The notes under the pieces are model-generated. The model did not search any database, had not been told where the DNA came from, and saw nothing but the letters and a program-made list of their open reading frames with translations. The translations under genes were made by a program, and so were the position numbers. A DNA stretch of 64,000 bases from an uncultured Paracoccaceae bacterium (lineage in GTDB: Bacteria; Pseudomonadota; Alphaproteobacteria; Rhodobacterales; Rhodobacteraceae), in NCBI GenBank assembly GCA_947489325.1, contig CANLDA010000007.1, forward strand, positions 62,001-126,000. Direction: 5' to 3'. Shown piece after piece: positions 24,725 through 35,218 of this stretch. Numbering within the stretch: position 1 is the stretch's first letter; each line of letters opens with the position of its first letter.

Positions 24725-25260
24725 TCAACAAACCGAACTTTGCCGATGAAGGGCAGGTTGCGGTTGCGTTGGGCGTAATCAATGCCATAGCCCACCACAA
24801 ATTCATCCGGGATTTCAAAGCCGGTGTAATCCGCCTTGACCGGGGCTTCGCGGCGCGAAGGTTTGTCCAAAAGGGCAATGGTTTTCATTTTGCGTGGATG
24901 GCGGCTTTCAATGAGGTGGATGACATGGGCCAGGGTGTGGCCTGTGTCAACGATATCTTCGACCACAAGCACGTCACGGCCTTCAATTTCGCCACGCAAG
25001 TCTTTGAGAATACGAACTTCTCTACTGCTCTCCATGCTGTTTCCGTAGGAAGAACATTCAAGAAAGTCCACTTCGACTGGCAGGTCAAGTTCCCGAACGA
25101 GATCGGCGATAAAAACAAAAGAGCCGCGCAAAAGCCCCACAACCACAAGTTTGTCCGTGCCTTTGAATTCCGTTGCAATTTGCTCGCTGAGGTCTTCTAT
25201 ACGTGCAGCGATTGTCTTGGCCGAGATCATCTGGTCTATCACATATGGTTGCTGCGTCAT
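24721..25260 (-). CDS. hpt: Hypoxanthine phosphoribosyltransferase
   Basis: Hpt salvages hypoxanthine (and often guanine) to nucleotides using PRPP. The 179-residue protein has the PRPP-binding motif [13 protein letters not shown] (97-109) with E101 and D102, the flexible-loop segment SSYGNSM and the base-binding tail [19 protein letters not shown]. The start at 25260 (MTQQPYVID) has AAGAGG upstream; a longer open frame of 40 codons runs into the divergent gene region and is not needed. The stop overlaps the start of a 60-aa membrane protein. Confidence 0.96.
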   Translation of the reverse strand: MTQQPYVIDQMISAKTIAARIEDLSEQIATEFKGTDKLVVVGLLRGSFVFIADLVRELDLPVEVDFLECSSYGNSMESSREVRILKDLRGEIEGRDVLVVEDIVDTGHTLAHVIHLIESRHPRKMKTIALLDKPSRREAPVKADYTGFEIPDEFVVGYGIDYAQRNRNLPFIGKVRFVE

Positions 25261-25335
25261 GTCATCCTCTTGATTTTCTGCCTTCAACATACGAAATGAG
25301 CGGCCACTGTAAACGTGAAAGACTGATCCAAGACC

Positions 25336-25785
25336 ATGCCAACGCATTCTGAAACCCGATCCCTGCCTTATAGCGCGCAACAGATGTATGATTTGGTGTC
25401 AGATGTGGCGTCTTATCCAAAATTCCTGCCATGGTGCGCGGCGGCGCGTATCCGGTCGCGTACACCAGACGGAGCGGTCGAGGTGATGCTCGCGGATCTG
25501 GTGATCTCATTCAAAGTATTTCGCGAATGCTTTGGCTCTCGTGTGGCCTTAAAGCCAACCGAAAAAAGCATTGATACCGAATATCTGGATGGGCCGTTCA
25601 AATACATGAAATCCACATGGGATTTTAGCGATGTAGAGGGCGGGTGTGAAGTGCGGTTTTTCGTTGATTTTGAATTTAAGAACGCGATTTTGCAGGGCAT
25701 CATCGGGGTGGTGTTCAACGAGGCAATGCAGCGTGTGGTGCGCGCCTTTGAAGCCCGTGCGCAGGACCTGTATGGCGTTAAATAA
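25336..25785 (+). CDS. Coq10/RatA-family START-like protein
   Basis: This 149-residue protein has the SRPBCC/START fold of Coq10 and RatA, which bind ubiquinone in a hydrophobic pocket. It begins [22 protein letters not shown] (in parts), followed by YPKFLPWC, the most conserved piece of the family, and later [13 protein letters not shown]. Alphaproteobacterial members are thought to support respiratory electron transfer by chaperoning ubiquinone. The gene is divergent from hpt. The stop codon lies inside the stem of a hairpin that separates it from amt. Annotation as a toxin (RatA) in some databases is probably misleading. Confidence 0.92.
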   Translation: MPTHSETRSLPYSAQQMYDLVSDVASYPKFLPWCAAARIRSRTPDGAVEVMLADLVISFKVFRECFGSRVALKPTEKSIDTEYLDGPFKYMKSTWDFSDVEGGCEVRFFVDFEFKNAILQGIIGVVFNEAMQRVVRAFEARAQDLYGVK

Positions 25786-25807
25786 GGGGCGCGTTTCGCC
25801 CCTTATT
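25781..25807. terminator. Hairpin between the Coq10-like gene and amt
   Basis: A perfect 11-bp stem AATAAGGGGCG / CGCCCCTTATT with loop CGTTT overlaps the stop codon of the Coq10-like gene. It lies between convergent genes. The flanking T-run is short, so termination strength is uncertain. Confidence 0.75.
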
Positions 25808-25815
25808 GTGGCGTC

Positions 25816-26997
25816 TCAGCTGCTCATGTCATAGGCGCGCTCACCGTGGACAGAGAGATCAAGGCCGTTGATTTCAGTTTCCAAATCAACACGCAACGGT
25901 GTGATCAGAGCTACGAGTTTGACCAAGGCATAGCTGACAATCACTGTGAATATTCCAACGATGGCCAGCGCACCCAATTGTGCAACCCAACTACCTACGC
26001 CCAAAACGGCGATCATGATCGTGCCAAAGATGCCCCCGATACCGTGTACAGCAAAAACATCCAGCGTGTCGTCTATGTTCAGGCGATTACGTACTACGTT
26101 CACGGCCTCTTGGCATAAAATACCTGCGATGGCGCCAATAATCAGGGCCTCTATTGGGCCGACAAAGCCGCTTGCCGGGGTGATGGAGGCAAGACCCGCG
26201 ATGGTGCCCGTGACAAGCCCGACAAGTGAGGCTTTGCCGTATTTGATCCTTTCCCACAGCGCCCATGTCAGAGAGGCGGTGGCGGCGGATAGATGCGTGA
26301 CAGTGATGGCCATTGCAGCCCCGCCATCTGCGGCAAGTTGCGAGCCGCCATTAAAGCCAAACCAACCTACCCACAACATCGCCGCGCCGATCATCACAAA
26401 AGGCGGGTTATGTGGTGGCGTTGTGCGATGTTTGCGCGGGCCAAGAACCACGGCAATCACCAATGCCGCCAGACCTGCGGTTTCATGTACGACAATGCCG
26501 CCTGCAAAGTCACGCGTTCCGATGGCGCCAAAAATGCCACCATCCGCCATAAACCCGCCGCCCCAAATCCAATGCACGACAGGGGCATAACACAAGAGCA
26601 TCCACAGGCCCGAAAACACCATGACAAAGCCAAATCCGACACGTTCAACATAGGCCCCTACGATCAGCGCCGGGGTGATGATCGCAAAAGTCATCTGAAA
26701 GGCAAAAAACAATACCTCTGGGAGGGTGCCAGATAAGCTGTCACTAGTTACGCCGGATAGAAATGATTTTCCCAATCCGCCCCAGAAACCGCTATTGCCA
26801 TCCCCAAAAGCGATGGAATATCCGAAAGCGAACCACAAAACGCTCATTAGGCAGGCAATGGCATAACACTGCATAAACACGCTTAGAACGTTGCGCGCGC
26901 GCACAAGGCCGCCGTAAAAGAGCGCGAGCCCCGGTAGTGTCATAAACAGAACCAGTGCGGTCGCTGTAATGATCCAGGCTGTATCCGCTGCGTTCAT
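25816..26997 (-). CDS. amt: Ammonium transporter (Amt family)
   Basis: The 393-residue protein is an 11-helix ammonium channel of the inner membrane. It shows the Amt markers TLPGLALFYGGLVRARN near residue 20, HWIWGG (conserved pore region), VVHETAG and DVFAVHGIGGIFGT with the twin pore histidines of the family. The N-terminus starts MNAADTAWI without a long signal peptide. No glnK/PII gene adjoins it, unlike many amt genes. A 17-bp palindrome and a terminator lie upstream. Expression would be expected under nitrogen limitation through NtrBC, encoded 3 kb away, but I see no clear NtrC site. Confidence 0.95.
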   Translation of the reverse strand: MNAADTAWIITATALVLFMTLPGLALFYGGLVRARNVLSVFMQCYAIACLMSVLWFAFGYSIAFGDGNSGFWGGLGKSFLSGVTSDSLSGTLPEVLFFAFQMTFAIITPALIVGAYVERVGFGFVMVFSGLWMLLCYAPVVHWIWGGGFMADGGIFGAIGTRDFAGGIVVHETAGLAALVIAVVLGPRKHRTTPPHNPPFVMIGAAMLWVGWFGFNGGSQLAADGGAAMAITVTHLSAATASLTWALWERIKYGKASLVGLVTGTIAGLASITPASGFVGPIEALIIGAIAGILCQEAVNVVRNRLNIDDTLDVFAVHGIGGIFGTIMIAVLGVGSWVAQLGALAIVGIFTVIVSYALVKLVALITPLRVDLETEINGLDLSVHGERAYDMSS

Positions 26998-27072
26998 GTT
27001 GTTGTCCTTTCGATTTCTGGCTGAGGTGCGTTCAGAAAACGAAAAGGGCCAAGGATGCCTAGGGCGCGACGC

Positions 27073-27098
27073 AAAAAAAGACGTAAAAATACGCGTCT
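27073..27098 (-). terminator. Likely terminator of the ispDF-pgpA-cinA unit
   Basis: On the minus strand an imperfect stem (AGACGCGTA / TACGTCT, with a 2-nt bulge) is followed by seven T's. It lies downstream of the cinA-type gene and upstream of amt. The stem is weak; the T-run is strong. Confidence 0.6.
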
Positions 27099-27144
27099 AT
27101 TATTCGATGATGAAATTATGGGCGTTTTGGCGCGAGTTTGCCTA

Positions 27145-27161
27145 ATTCTGCGTCGCAGAAT
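27145..27161. repeat. 17-bp palindrome upstream of amt
   Basis: ATTCTGCG-T-CGCAGAAT is a perfect inverted repeat in the gap between the cinA-type gene and amt. It may be an operator for amt, but no known motif was matched. Confidence 0.6.
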
Positions 27162-27164
27162 ATG

Positions 27165-27638
27165 TCACAGGGTGGAAATGGCATCTATCAGCATCTGTAA
27201 TGCATGATCGCGTGCGGCCACGCGAACCGCAGCGCGGCCTAAAGCGCCGAACTCAACTGTTTGGGTTTGGCAGTCATTTGCAGAGGCAATACCAAAGCAA
27301 ACACGCCCCTCAGGTTTGTGTTCTGATCCACCGGGGCCTGCGATTCCAGTGATGGAGACCGCTATATCTGCATTGCTGTTGGCACGCGCGCCTGTCGCCA
27401 TTTGTGCGGCGACCTCTTCAGAGACCGCGCCAAAGTCAGTGAGTGTTTGGGCCTGAACGCCCAGCATGTCGACTTTGGCGGCATTGGTATAGGTGACAAA
27501 GCCACGATCAAATACGGCGGATGATCCGGCAACGTCTGTGATGGCTGCGCTAACCATGCCGCCTGTGCAACTTTCAGCGGTGGCGATGTGGACATCTTTG
27601 GTCTTGGCAGTGTGCAGTAATATCTCTGCCAGTGTCAC
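27165..27638 (-). CDS. pncC: CinA-family nicotinamide-nucleotide amidohydrolase (PncC)
   Basis: PncC removes the amide from NMN, returning NaMN to NAD synthesis. The 157-residue single-domain protein has the CinA C-terminal signature [17 protein letters not shown] and the later [10 protein letters not shown] loop. The start is the GTG at 27638, which overlaps the pgpA stop as GTGA; the longer frame begins inside pgpA. It lacks the N-terminal molybdopterin-binding-like domain of full CinA. It is the third gene of the ispDF-pgpA-pncC unit. Confidence 0.92.
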   Translation of the reverse strand: MTLAEILLHTAKTKDVHIATAESCTGGMVSAAITDVAGSSAVFDRGFVTYTNAAKVDMLGVQAQTLTDFGAVSEEVAAQMATGARANSNADIAVSITGIAGPGGSEHKPEGRVCFGIASANDCQTQTVEFGALGRAAVRVAARDHALQMLIDAISTL

Positions 27639-28126
27639 AGGCCCAAAACTCCGTGGCTGAGCCAAGCGAGAATACCAGTGCCAATCGCGGCAAAAATTCC
27701 GGCAATCACATCATCCAGCATCACACCTAGCGCGTCACCACGCCGATCTGCCCACCCAATCGGGCCGGGTTTGGTGATGTCAAACAGGCGAAACAACAGA
27801 AACCCGGCGATCCATCCGGGATACATGCGCAAGGGATCAATTCCTGCGTGCCATGCGCCAAAGCTGACCACCAAAAGGGCGATCCATTGACCGGCGACCT
27901 CGTCAATCACTATTTCTGAGGGATCATGATCCTCTTTGCCGCGGGTGGCGTTGGCCGTGGCCCACCAACCGATGACAAATACAAGCACAGAGGCCACCAC
28001 CAAGAGCGGAAATCCCCCCAGATAATGCAGGATCAACGCGCTGATCACGCCAACGGCAGAGCCCCAAGTGCCGGGGGCAGGGCGCATATATCCGACGCCG
28101 AAAACAGTTGCGATCATGTGGCTCAT
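27635..28126 (-). CDS. pgpA: Phosphatidylglycerophosphatase A
   Basis: PgpA dephosphorylates phosphatidylglycerophosphate to phosphatidylglycerol in the inner membrane. The 163-residue protein shows the motif [11 protein letters not shown] near the start, the metal-binding [10 protein letters not shown] in the middle and the [17 protein letters not shown] segment, all typical. About three membrane helices are visible. The ATG at 28126 overlaps the ispDF stop (ATGA). Confidence 0.95.
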   Translation of the reverse strand: MSHMIATVFGVGYMRPAPGTWGSAVGVISALILHYLGGFPLLVVASVLVFVIGWWATANATRGKEDHDPSEIVIDEVAGQWIALLVVSFGAWHAGIDPLRMYPGWIAGFLLFRLFDITKPGPIGWADRRGDALGVMLDDVIAGIFAAIGTGILAWLSHGVLGL

Positions 28127-29265
28127 GGCTTCACCAATGTTGCTGTTGCAAGAGCAGCGATGCCTTCTTCTCGGCCAGTAAAGCCAAGGCGTTCGCTGGT
28201 GGTGGCTTTTATGCTGATCTGGTCGGCGCGCAGGTCCATGATCTCTGCCATACGCGCCATCATTGTGGCCGCGTGTGGGCCAATCTTGGGGCGTTCGCAA
28301 ATCAGGGTGCAGTCGATATTGCCGATGTCATATCCTTTGGATCGGGCCAAATCAGTGGCGTGGTGTAGGAAAATCGCGCTGTCAGCACCTTTCCATTGCA
28401 TATCCGATGGGGGGAAGTGGCGGCCTATGTCGCCCTCAGCCAATGCGCCATAGATGGCATCGGTCACCGCATGCATGCCGACATCGGCATCAGAGTGACC
28501 TTTGAGGCGCTTGTCGTGCGGGATATGTACACCGCAAAGGGTGACATGATCACCATCTTCAAAGGCGTGTACGTCAAACCCATTGCCCAGCCGTATATCC
28601 ATCGTTCCTCGCAAGATGCGTTCTGCCCGTGCAAAATCTTCGGGCGTGGTGATTTTCAAGTTGGTCTCGTCACCATCAACAATAGCAACATCCATGCCAG
28701 CAGCGCGCGCAACCTCGACATCATCAGCCGCCCCACCTGTATGCGCAAGATGTGCCTGTAAGATCGCGTCAAAATGAAACCCTTGCGGGGTTTGCGCACG
28801 ATACAGACCTTCACGAGACTGGGTGCCTGTGACCTGTCCAGCCGTCCCACGCCAAAGAGCGTCTGAAACGGCCAAAGCTGGGGCTGCTCCCGGTGCGCTG
28901 TCCAGCGCAGCCAGAACCCGTGAAATGGTGGCATGATCAATGGTTGCACGAGCCACGTCGTGGATCAAAACACGGCTGACACCGCACCCTTGCAATGTTT
29001 CAAGCCCGGCGCGCACAGATGCATCGCGGCTGTTGCCACCCAGCACGCACTTTACGCCTAGTGTCGCATATTCTACTTGGTCGTCTGGGTGCACGGCTGC
29101 AATCACTGTGTCGATTTCCGGATGCGTTTGGAAGACTGCGACCGTCCAGTCCGCCACCCGTTTTCCGGCAAGGATACGCCATTGTTTGGGCATCTCGCCG
29201 CCTGCGCGTGTGCCGCGCCCGGCAGCCACAATAAGAGCGGCGGTATGATCTGCGGATTCTGTCAT
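28123..29265 (-). CDS. ispDF: Bifunctional IspD/IspF enzyme
   Basis: This fused enzyme carries out two steps of the MEP isoprenoid pathway: cytidylyl transfer to MEP (IspD) and cyclisation to MEcPP (IspF). The 380-residue protein starts with the nucleotide-binding [15 protein letters not shown] (IspD, about 1-215). It then has IspF from about 222 with [16 protein letters not shown] (metal ligands D and H), [15 protein letters not shown] and the [18 protein letters not shown] end. The fusion is common in alphaproteobacteria. It leads the ispDF-pgpA-pncC operon and is divergent from dusB. Confidence 0.97.
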   Translation of the reverse strand: MTESADHTAALIVAAGRGTRAGGEMPKQWRILAGKRVADWTVAVFQTHPEIDTVIAAVHPDDQVEYATLGVKCVLGGNSRDASVRAGLETLQGCGVSRVLIHDVARATIDHATISRVLAALDSAPGAAPALAVSDALWRGTAGQVTGTQSREGLYRAQTPQGFHFDAILQAHLAHTGGAADDVEVARAAGMDVAIVDGDETNLKITTPEDFARAERILRGTMDIRLGNGFDVHAFEDGDHVTLCGVHIPHDKRLKGHSDADVGMHAVTDAIYGALAEGDIGRHFPPSDMQWKGADSAIFLHHATDLARSKGYDIGNIDCTLICERPKIGPHAATMMARMAEIMDLRADQISIKATTSERLGFTGREEGIAALATATLVKP

Positions 29266-29422
29266 GGGCTCTGTCTATGATGTGCCAGCAAAAGGCGCAA
29301 TCAACCTGTGTCGTGCGATTAAAAAATAGGCATTTGCATTTTCGCGCCTCATTTTTCATCCTTTCTGCTTGGTCGCATGGTTTTAACAGCTTAGATTAGG
29401 GGGTAATCTAAGGACATCCTAC

Positions 29423-30421
29423 GTGCAAATTGATCTAGGCCCCATATCGCTCTCTCCACCTGTGTTTCTGGCCCCCTTGGCCGGAATCACCGATTTACCT
29501 TTTCGCGAGATTGTCGCGCGCTTTGGCGCAGGTCTGGTGGTTTCAGAAATGATTGCCTCGCAGGACTTGCTGAACGCCAAGCCCGGTGTACGCGAAAAAG
29601 CAGAGTTGGGATTCGGTGTAGAAGGTACAGCCGTGCAAATTGCCGGCTGCGAACCTTATTGGATGGCCGAAGCTGCCAAGATGGCAGCAGGCAGCGGCGC
29701 ACAGATCATTGACATCAACATGGGATGCCCTGCCAAAAAGGTCACAAGCAGCAGCGGTGCGGGCGCGTCTGGATCAGCCTTGTTGCGCAATATTGATCAT
29801 GCCCTGACTTTGATAGATGCAGTGGTTGGGGCCGTGGATGTGCCTGTGACGTTAAAAACCCGGCTGGGCTGGGATGATCGCATGTTAAACGCACCTGAGC
29901 TTGCACAACGTGCTGAGGCAGCAGGCGTTCGCATGATCACCATTCACGGGCGCACCAGATGTCAGTTTTACAAAGGCAAGGCAGATTGGGCGGCGATTGC
30001 GGCTGTCAAACAAGCCGTATCTGTTCCAGTGATCGCGAATGGTGATATTGTGGATGCCGCAACGGCCCGCGTCGCGATGGCGCAATCTGGTGCGGATGGC
30101 GTGATGGTGGGGCGTGGTGTTCAAGGGCGGCCTTGGCTTTGTGCCAAAATGGCAGCGGAATTGTTTGACCTTTCCCCCCCACTGGTGCCGCGCGGAAATG
30201 ATTTTATATCATTGGTATCAGATCACTACGAAGCAATGCTGTCATTTTATGGAACGGATCTTGGGGTGCGTGTCGCGCGCAAACATCTGGGTTGGTATAT
30301 GGATGAGGTTGGCACCCTGCGCGATCTGCGCTTACGTGTTCAAACCAGTAAAAGCCCCGCGGAAGTGTTGCGAATTTTGCCAGAGGCGCTAAGCAATACC
30401 ACAGATCGAAGCGCGGCATGA
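29423..30421 (+). CDS. dusB: tRNA-dihydrouridine synthase DusB (NifR3)
   Basis: DusB reduces U17 in the tRNA D-loop using FMN and NADPH. The 332-residue protein shows LAPLAGITDLPFR (17-29), the catalytic cysteine C102 in NMGCPAKKV, TIHGRTR and VMVGRGVQGRPW. The GTG at 29423 has AAGGA 8 nt upstream. After KKVT it has SSSGAGA before SGSALLR, about four residues longer than usual. dusB heads the ntrBC-ntrYX cluster, as in Rhodobacter where it was called nifR3. Its stop overlaps the ntrB start. Confidence 0.96.
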   Translation: MQIDLGPISLSPPVFLAPLAGITDLPFREIVARFGAGLVVSEMIASQDLLNAKPGVREKAELGFGVEGTAVQIAGCEPYWMAEAAKMAAGSGAQIIDINMGCPAKKVTSSSGAGASGSALLRNIDHALTLIDAVVGAVDVPVTLKTRLGWDDRMLNAPELAQRAEAAGVRMITIHGRTRCQFYKGKADWAAIAAVKQAVSVPVIANGDIVDAATARVAMAQSGADGVMVGRGVQGRPWLCAKMAAELFDLSPPLVPRGNDFISLVSDHYEAMLSFYGTDLGVRVARKHLGWYMDEVGTLRDLRLRVQTSKSPAEVLRILPEALSNTTDRSAA

Positions 30422-31497
30422 CGGGCCCTGACAACATCTGGAACATGCTCCCGATGCCCGCGTTGATTGTGGATAGCCGGGATCGAATCGTCGGTGTGAA
30501 TTCCATTGCAGAAAATTTTGCGATGACCTCGGCACGCGCCCTTCAGGGAGAGGTCATCTGGGACCGCATATCAATTGATGCCCCATTGGAAGAAGCCTTT
30601 GCACGTGCACGTGCAAACAGCACACCTCTGTTTGTGAATGATGTAGATGTGGGCACGAGTCACACTGTGCCGGTGCAATGTAATATTCAGATTGCGCCTG
30701 TGACGGGGCAGGCAGGGCATATGATGTTCCTGATTTCCCCAAGAGAGCTGGCAGGTCAGATGTTGCGATCAGAAGGGGTGAAATCCTCTGCGAAATCAGC
30801 GATTGGCATGGCCGAAATGCTTGCCCATGAGATCAAGAACCCCTTGGCAGGTATTTCAGGCGCGGCACAACTTTTGTCGATGGGGCTGTCAACCGAGGAT
30901 CAGGAATTGACTGATCTGATTGTTGAGGAAACGCGCCGTGTGGTGAAATTGCTGGAGCAAGTCGAACAGTTCGGCAATCTGTCGGCACCTCAGATGAAGG
31001 CCGTGAATATTCACGACATTCTGGACCGTGCGCGTCGCTCTGCCATGTTGGGGTTTGGCGCGCATATGGCGATTGTAGAAGAGTATGACCCGTCACTACC
31101 TATGGCGCTTGGGGATGCAGATCAGCTTTTGCAGGTTGTATTAAACTTGTTGAAAAACGCGTCAGAAGCATCTGATAAAAATGGAAAAATCACGATAAAA
31201 AGTTTTTACGAACATGGCTTTAGGTTGCGTAAACAAAGTGGGTCTGGTCAGGCGTTGCCTTTACAGATCGAAATCATTGATGACGGTCCCGGTCTGCCCC
31301 AGGACATCAAGGGAGATATCTTTGATCCCTTTGTGTCTGGGCGTGAAAACGGCACTGGGCTTGGCCTCGCACTGGTAAGCAAAATTATGTCAGATCATGG
31401 CGGTTGGATCGCCGTGGATTCTATTCCCGGTCAAACCGTGTTTCGTCTGTCGCTGGCGCGCGCACCACTACATCTTATAGAGCCTGAGGAGGCGTAA
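30418..31497 (+). CDS. ntrB: Nitrogen regulation sensor kinase NtrB
   Basis: NtrB is a soluble kinase/phosphatase that sets NtrC activity in response to PII signals. The 359-residue protein has an N-terminal PAS domain (about 10-110, beginning [17 protein letters not shown]) and a HisKA/HATPase core, with phospho-acceptor H137 in [15 protein letters not shown]. The ATP-binding boxes are DGPGLPQDI and [10 protein letters not shown]. No membrane helix is seen. ATG overlaps the dusB stop as ATGA; ntrC follows after 2 nt. Confidence 0.96.
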   Translation: MTGPDNIWNMLPMPALIVDSRDRIVGVNSIAENFAMTSARALQGEVIWDRISIDAPLEEAFARARANSTPLFVNDVDVGTSHTVPVQCNIQIAPVTGQAGHMMFLISPRELAGQMLRSEGVKSSAKSAIGMAEMLAHEIKNPLAGISGAAQLLSMGLSTEDQELTDLIVEETRRVVKLLEQVEQFGNLSAPQMKAVNIHDILDRARRSAMLGFGAHMAIVEEYDPSLPMALGDADQLLQVVLNLLKNASEASDKNGKITIKSFYEHGFRLRKQSGSGQALPLQIEIIDDGPGLPQDIKGDIFDPFVSGRENGTGLGLALVSKIMSDHGGWIAVDSIPGQTVFRLSLARAPLHLIEPEEA

Positions 31498-31499
31498 CC

Positions 31500-32855
31500 A
31501 TGGATGGTACTGTTCTTGTTGCAGATGATGATCGCACAATCCGCACGGTTCTGACGCAAGCCTTAACCCGGGCAGGGTGCAAGGTGCATGCGACCAGCTC
31601 GCTTACCACTTTGATGCGGTGGATCGGCGAAGGCAAAGGGGACGTGGTGATTACCGATGTTGTCATGCCCGATGGTAACGGGTTGGAAATGCTGCCCAAG
31701 ATTGGCCAAGATCGCCCCGGGTTGCCTGTGATTGTGATTTCAGCGCAAAACACCATTATGACGGCCATTCAGGCGGCCGAAGCCGAGGCTTATGACTACC
31801 TTCCTAAACCGTTTGATCTGCCTGATCTGATGAAACGCACCGCAAAGGCGCTTGAGGCAAAACCAAGAAGTGCGGTTCAGATTGAGACACGTGATCCCGA
31901 AGAATTGCCGTTAATAGGGCACACACCGGCGATGCAAGCGCTGTATCGGTTGGTGGCGCGGGTGATGAATACGGATATTCCAGTGCTGGTTGCAGGCGAA
32001 AGCGGCACAGGTAAATCTTTGATTGCACGTGAAATTCACGATTTTTCTGATCGCAGAAATCTTCCGTTTATCAGCGTGTCACGCTCTGATTTGGCAGAGT
32101 TGGAAGGTCCGGCCAAGGTTCTGTCTAAAGCGCGCGGCGGCACGGTGTTGTTGGACGAAGTGATGGATTTCGACACTGAATTGCAATCACGCATTGTGCG
32201 TATGATCGACAACCACAACGATCCCGCTCCCCGATTTATCGCCACAAGTCAGGAAGATTTGAGTGATGCCATGAACAAAGGCACGATCCGCCCGGACTTA
32301 TTTTACCGGCTGAGTGGCGCGACTGTTCAGGTGCCTGCCTTGCGTGATCGGGTAGATGACATTCCTTTGCTGGTGGAACATTTCATTTCTCGGAGTGATC
32401 GCGAGGGGGCAAGTCCGCGATGGTTCGCAGGCGATGCTATGGAAGTTTTCCGTCGATACAGCTGGCCGGGGAATGTGCGTCAGTTGGAAAATGCAGTGAA
32501 ACGTCTGGTGCTGACCGCGCGTGGCGAAGAGGTGAGCCTGACAGAGGCCGAAACGGTTCTGGGAGGTCAACCAGAGGTGACCGCGCAGTTTGGTGATGAC
32601 GGTGAAAAACTGTCGCAATCCGTGGCACGGCATTTGCGTCGCTATTTCGATCTGCATGGGAATGTGTTGCCGCCACCGGGATTGCACGCGCGTATTTTGC
32701 GTGAAATTGAGCTGCCTTTGATTGAAATTGCACTGGATGCGACGGCCGGAAATCAGGCCAAATGCGCCGATCTATTAGGGATTAACCGAAATACTTTGCG
32801 TAAGAAAATCACCGACCTTGATATTCACGTGACACGGCGCCGCAAGTTGATGTAA
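31500..32855 (+). CDS. ntrC: Nitrogen response regulator NtrC, without GAFTGA
   Basis: The 451-residue regulator has a receiver (D53 in [12 protein letters not shown]), an AAA+ domain with Walker A GESGTGKS (166-173) and Walker B TVLLDEV, and a Fis-type helix-turn-helix at the end ([19 protein letters not shown]). The sigma-54 contact loop GAFTGA is absent: after [21 protein letters not shown] comes Walker B. This is known for Rhodobacter capsulatus NtrC, which activates the sigma-70 polymerase. It should control ammonium assimilation genes and possibly amt. Confidence 0.95.
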   Translation: MDGTVLVADDDRTIRTVLTQALTRAGCKVHATSSLTTLMRWIGEGKGDVVITDVVMPDGNGLEMLPKIGQDRPGLPVIVISAQNTIMTAIQAAEAEAYDYLPKPFDLPDLMKRTAKALEAKPRSAVQIETRDPEELPLIGHTPAMQALYRLVARVMNTDIPVLVAGESGTGKSLIAREIHDFSDRRNLPFISVSRSDLAELEGPAKVLSKARGGTVLLDEVMDFDTELQSRIVRMIDNHNDPAPRFIATSQEDLSDAMNKGTIRPDLFYRLSGATVQVPALRDRVDDIPLLVEHFISRSDREGASPRWFAGDAMEVFRRYSWPGNVRQLENAVKRLVLTARGEEVSLTEAETVLGGQPEVTAQFGDDGEKLSQSVARHLRRYFDLHGNVLPPPGLHARILREIELPLIEIALDATAGNQAKCADLLGINRNTLRKKITDLDIHVTRRRKLM

Positions 32856-32955
32856 AAACGTCACAACAAAGTGGCAAAGGTGTCGCACGACGTCAAAAGC
32901 CCCTAAATATAGCGGTTTGTGACCTGTGTCGCACAATATCAATTGAGGGTAGCGG

Positions 32956-35214
32956 GTGACCACCCGGACAAAAACATCACACTGGACAAGATTGCGTAGA
33001 CTGCGAAGGCAGCGCCGTGCGCAAAATTTCGCCACTTTGGGTTTGGTCCTTTTGGGGCCTGCGCTTGCGTTGGCGACGTTTATGGTGCTGGGGCCATTTG
33101 ATCAGAAGGCCGAGGCCAGTGCATTGCGTGGGGTGTTGTTGGCTGATCTGGTTTATGTGTTGGTCGTGGCCGCATTGGTGCTGCAACGCGTGGCCCGCAT
33201 GATCGCCTCAAGACGCGCGCAGTCAGCGGGATCGCGACTCCACCTCAGATTGACGGGTTCATTTGCTGCCATTGCACTTGTTCCCACCATTTCTGTGGCA
33301 GTTTTTGCCGGTTTGACCATCAATATCGGCCTTGAAGGTTGGTTTTCAGAACGTGTGCGTAGTGTGATTGGAAATTCGGTTGCGGCTGCCGAAGCGTATG
33401 AACAAGAACATGTGCAAGACCTTACAGAAGACGCGCTTTTACTCGCGGAGTATATGAACCGAAATCGTAGTTCCACCAGTCGTCTGTATGATGCAGGGTA
33501 TGTTCGGGTTTGGTTGACAGAGGGTCAAAAGGCCATTCAGCGTGGGTTGCGTGAAGCTTATGTCATTGATGGTATTGGTGAATTGCTTGCGCGCGGAGAT
33601 CGATCTTATCTGTTCGATTTTGAAAAACCGTCTAACACCCAAATCACCCAAGCACGGGATTCTGGTATTCTGATTATTCGTGATCTGGAACAGAACGAAT
33701 TGCGCGCACTAGTGCCGCTTGGCGCTTTTGTGGATCGCTATTTGTACATCAGCCGTGATGTCGATGGGGACATTTTTGCACTTTTGGATGATACGCAGGA
33801 AACGGCCAAGCTCTATAATCAGTTGGAAAACGAACGCGGGCGTGTGTTGTTTGAATTCAGCCTTGTGTATCTAGGATTTGCCTTGTTGCTGATCCTCGCC
33901 GCGATCTGGCTGGGATTGTGGTTTGCAGAACGCCTGTCACGTCCCATCGGGCGATTGACAAGTGCTGCTCAAAGAGTTGGAGCAGGTGATCTGGATATTC
34001 AGGTCATCGAGGAAGAAGGCGACGATGAAATAGCGATGCTGAGTCGGTATTTCAACCAAATGACCAAGCAGCTTAAGGGACAACGCGAAACCCTTTTGGA
34101 AAGCACCCGACAGGTAGAACGCCGTCGTCGGATGTTTGATTCTGTTCTCAGCTCAGTGACATCTGGTGTGGTGGGGCTTGATGCTGACGGCAAGGTGGCC
34201 TTTGTCAATCGGTCAGCAGAGCGCCTGTTAGATTGGTCCGTTGATCATCAGGAAATGGCCCTCAGCGTGGCGGTGCCTGAATTTGGTGTAATGTTTGACA
34301 AGATGCAACGGGACGGTAGCGAGGTTTCCCAGCATGAGGTCAAAGTGACCCGTAATGGGCGCTTGGAAAACCTACTTGTGCGTATGTCCACCCGCCGGCG
34401 AGAGGATGGAGGATTGGAAGGCTATGTTGTGGCCTTTGATGATGTGACCAATCTTGTAACGGCGCAACGCATGGCGGCATGGGGCGATGTGGCAAGGCGC
34501 ATTGCACATGAAATTAAGAACCCTCTCACACCCATTCAATTGTCGGCCGAACGCATCAAGCGGAAATTTTCCAGCAAGGTGGGCGAGGACTCTGACGCGC
34601 TTGAGCAGATGACCGAAGTGATCGTACGTCAAACCAACGATTTGCGCCGCATCGTAGACGAATTTTCCAAATTTGCACGCATGCCCGAACCAGATCGCCG
34701 TCATGCCGATCTTTTGGAATTGGTGAGGGGGGCTGTGTTGTTACAAAGGGCAGGGCAACCGGATGTCACCTTCCAAGAAGATGTGTCCGGGGGCGTTCTG
34801 TGGGCAGAACTTGACGCGACTATGATTTCCCAAGCTCTAACCAATCTGATCAAGAATGCAGGTGAGGCCACAGAAACCCGCGCAGAAAAGGGTATCGGCG
34901 GTGATTTCACGCCAACCATCCGCATCTGTTGTCAGCGCTCAGGTGATAACGCTGTCATACAAATCAGCGACAACGGTATTGGGCTGCCTGAAGACCGCGC
35001 ACGCCTGTTTGAACCCTATGTCACGACGCGCGACAAAGGGACGGGGCTTGGCTTGCCGATTGTGAAGAAGATCATTGAAGAACATGGTGGAACCCTTGTG
35101 TTGGATGACGCGCCTTTGTTTGGCGCGGACACACATGCCGGGGCAATGGCCGAAATTCGCCTACCTCTGAGTGAGGAAAGCGACGGCCAAGTAGAGAATA
35201 AAAAGGTGGTATGA
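32956..35214 (+). CDS. ntrY: Membrane sensor kinase NtrY
   Basis: NtrY is a membrane-bound kinase for NtrX, tied to nitrogen and redox responses. The 752-residue protein has membrane helices in the first 110 residues, a periplasmic loop, a further helix near 300-325, a HAMP segment (ERLSRPIGRLTSAAQRV), a PAS domain (about 390-500) and the kinase core with H518 in [17 protein letters not shown] boxes include DNGIGLPEDR and GTGLGLPIV. The start is GTG at 32956, with GAGGG nearby. It stands 100 nt after ntrC and 4 nt before ntrX. Confidence 0.95.
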   Translation: MTTRTKTSHWTRLRRLRRQRRAQNFATLGLVLLGPALALATFMVLGPFDQKAEASALRGVLLADLVYVLVVAALVLQRVARMIASRRAQSAGSRLHLRLTGSFAAIALVPTISVAVFAGLTINIGLEGWFSERVRSVIGNSVAAAEAYEQEHVQDLTEDALLLAEYMNRNRSSTSRLYDAGYVRVWLTEGQKAIQRGLREAYVIDGIGELLARGDRSYLFDFEKPSNTQITQARDSGILIIRDLEQNELRALVPLGAFVDRYLYISRDVDGDIFALLDDTQETAKLYNQLENERGRVLFEFSLVYLGFALLLILAAIWLGLWFAERLSRPIGRLTSAAQRVGAGDLDIQVIEEEGDDEIAMLSRYFNQMTKQLKGQRETLLESTRQVERRRRMFDSVLSSVTSGVVGLDADGKVAFVNRSAERLLDWSVDHQEMALSVAVPEFGVMFDKMQRDGSEVSQHEVKVTRNGRLENLLVRMSTRRREDGGLEGYVVAFDDVTNLVTAQRMAAWGDVARRIAHEIKNPLTPIQLSAERIKRKFSSKVGEDSDALEQMTEVIVRQTNDLRRIVDEFSKFARMPEPDRRHADLLELVRGAVLLQRAGQPDVTFQEDVSGGVLWAELDATMISQALTNLIKNAGEATETRAEKGIGGDFTPTIRICCQRSGDNAVIQISDNGIGLPEDRARLFEPYVTTRDKGTGLGLPIVKKIIEEHGGTLVLDDAPLFGADTHAGAMAEIRLPLSEESDGQVENKKVV

Positions 35215-35218
35215 GACT

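Noticed and set aside
25336-25785. RatA toxin of a toxin-antitoxin pair
   Set aside because: The protein is of the Coq10/START type common in alphaproteobacteria, and no antitoxin gene adjoins it.
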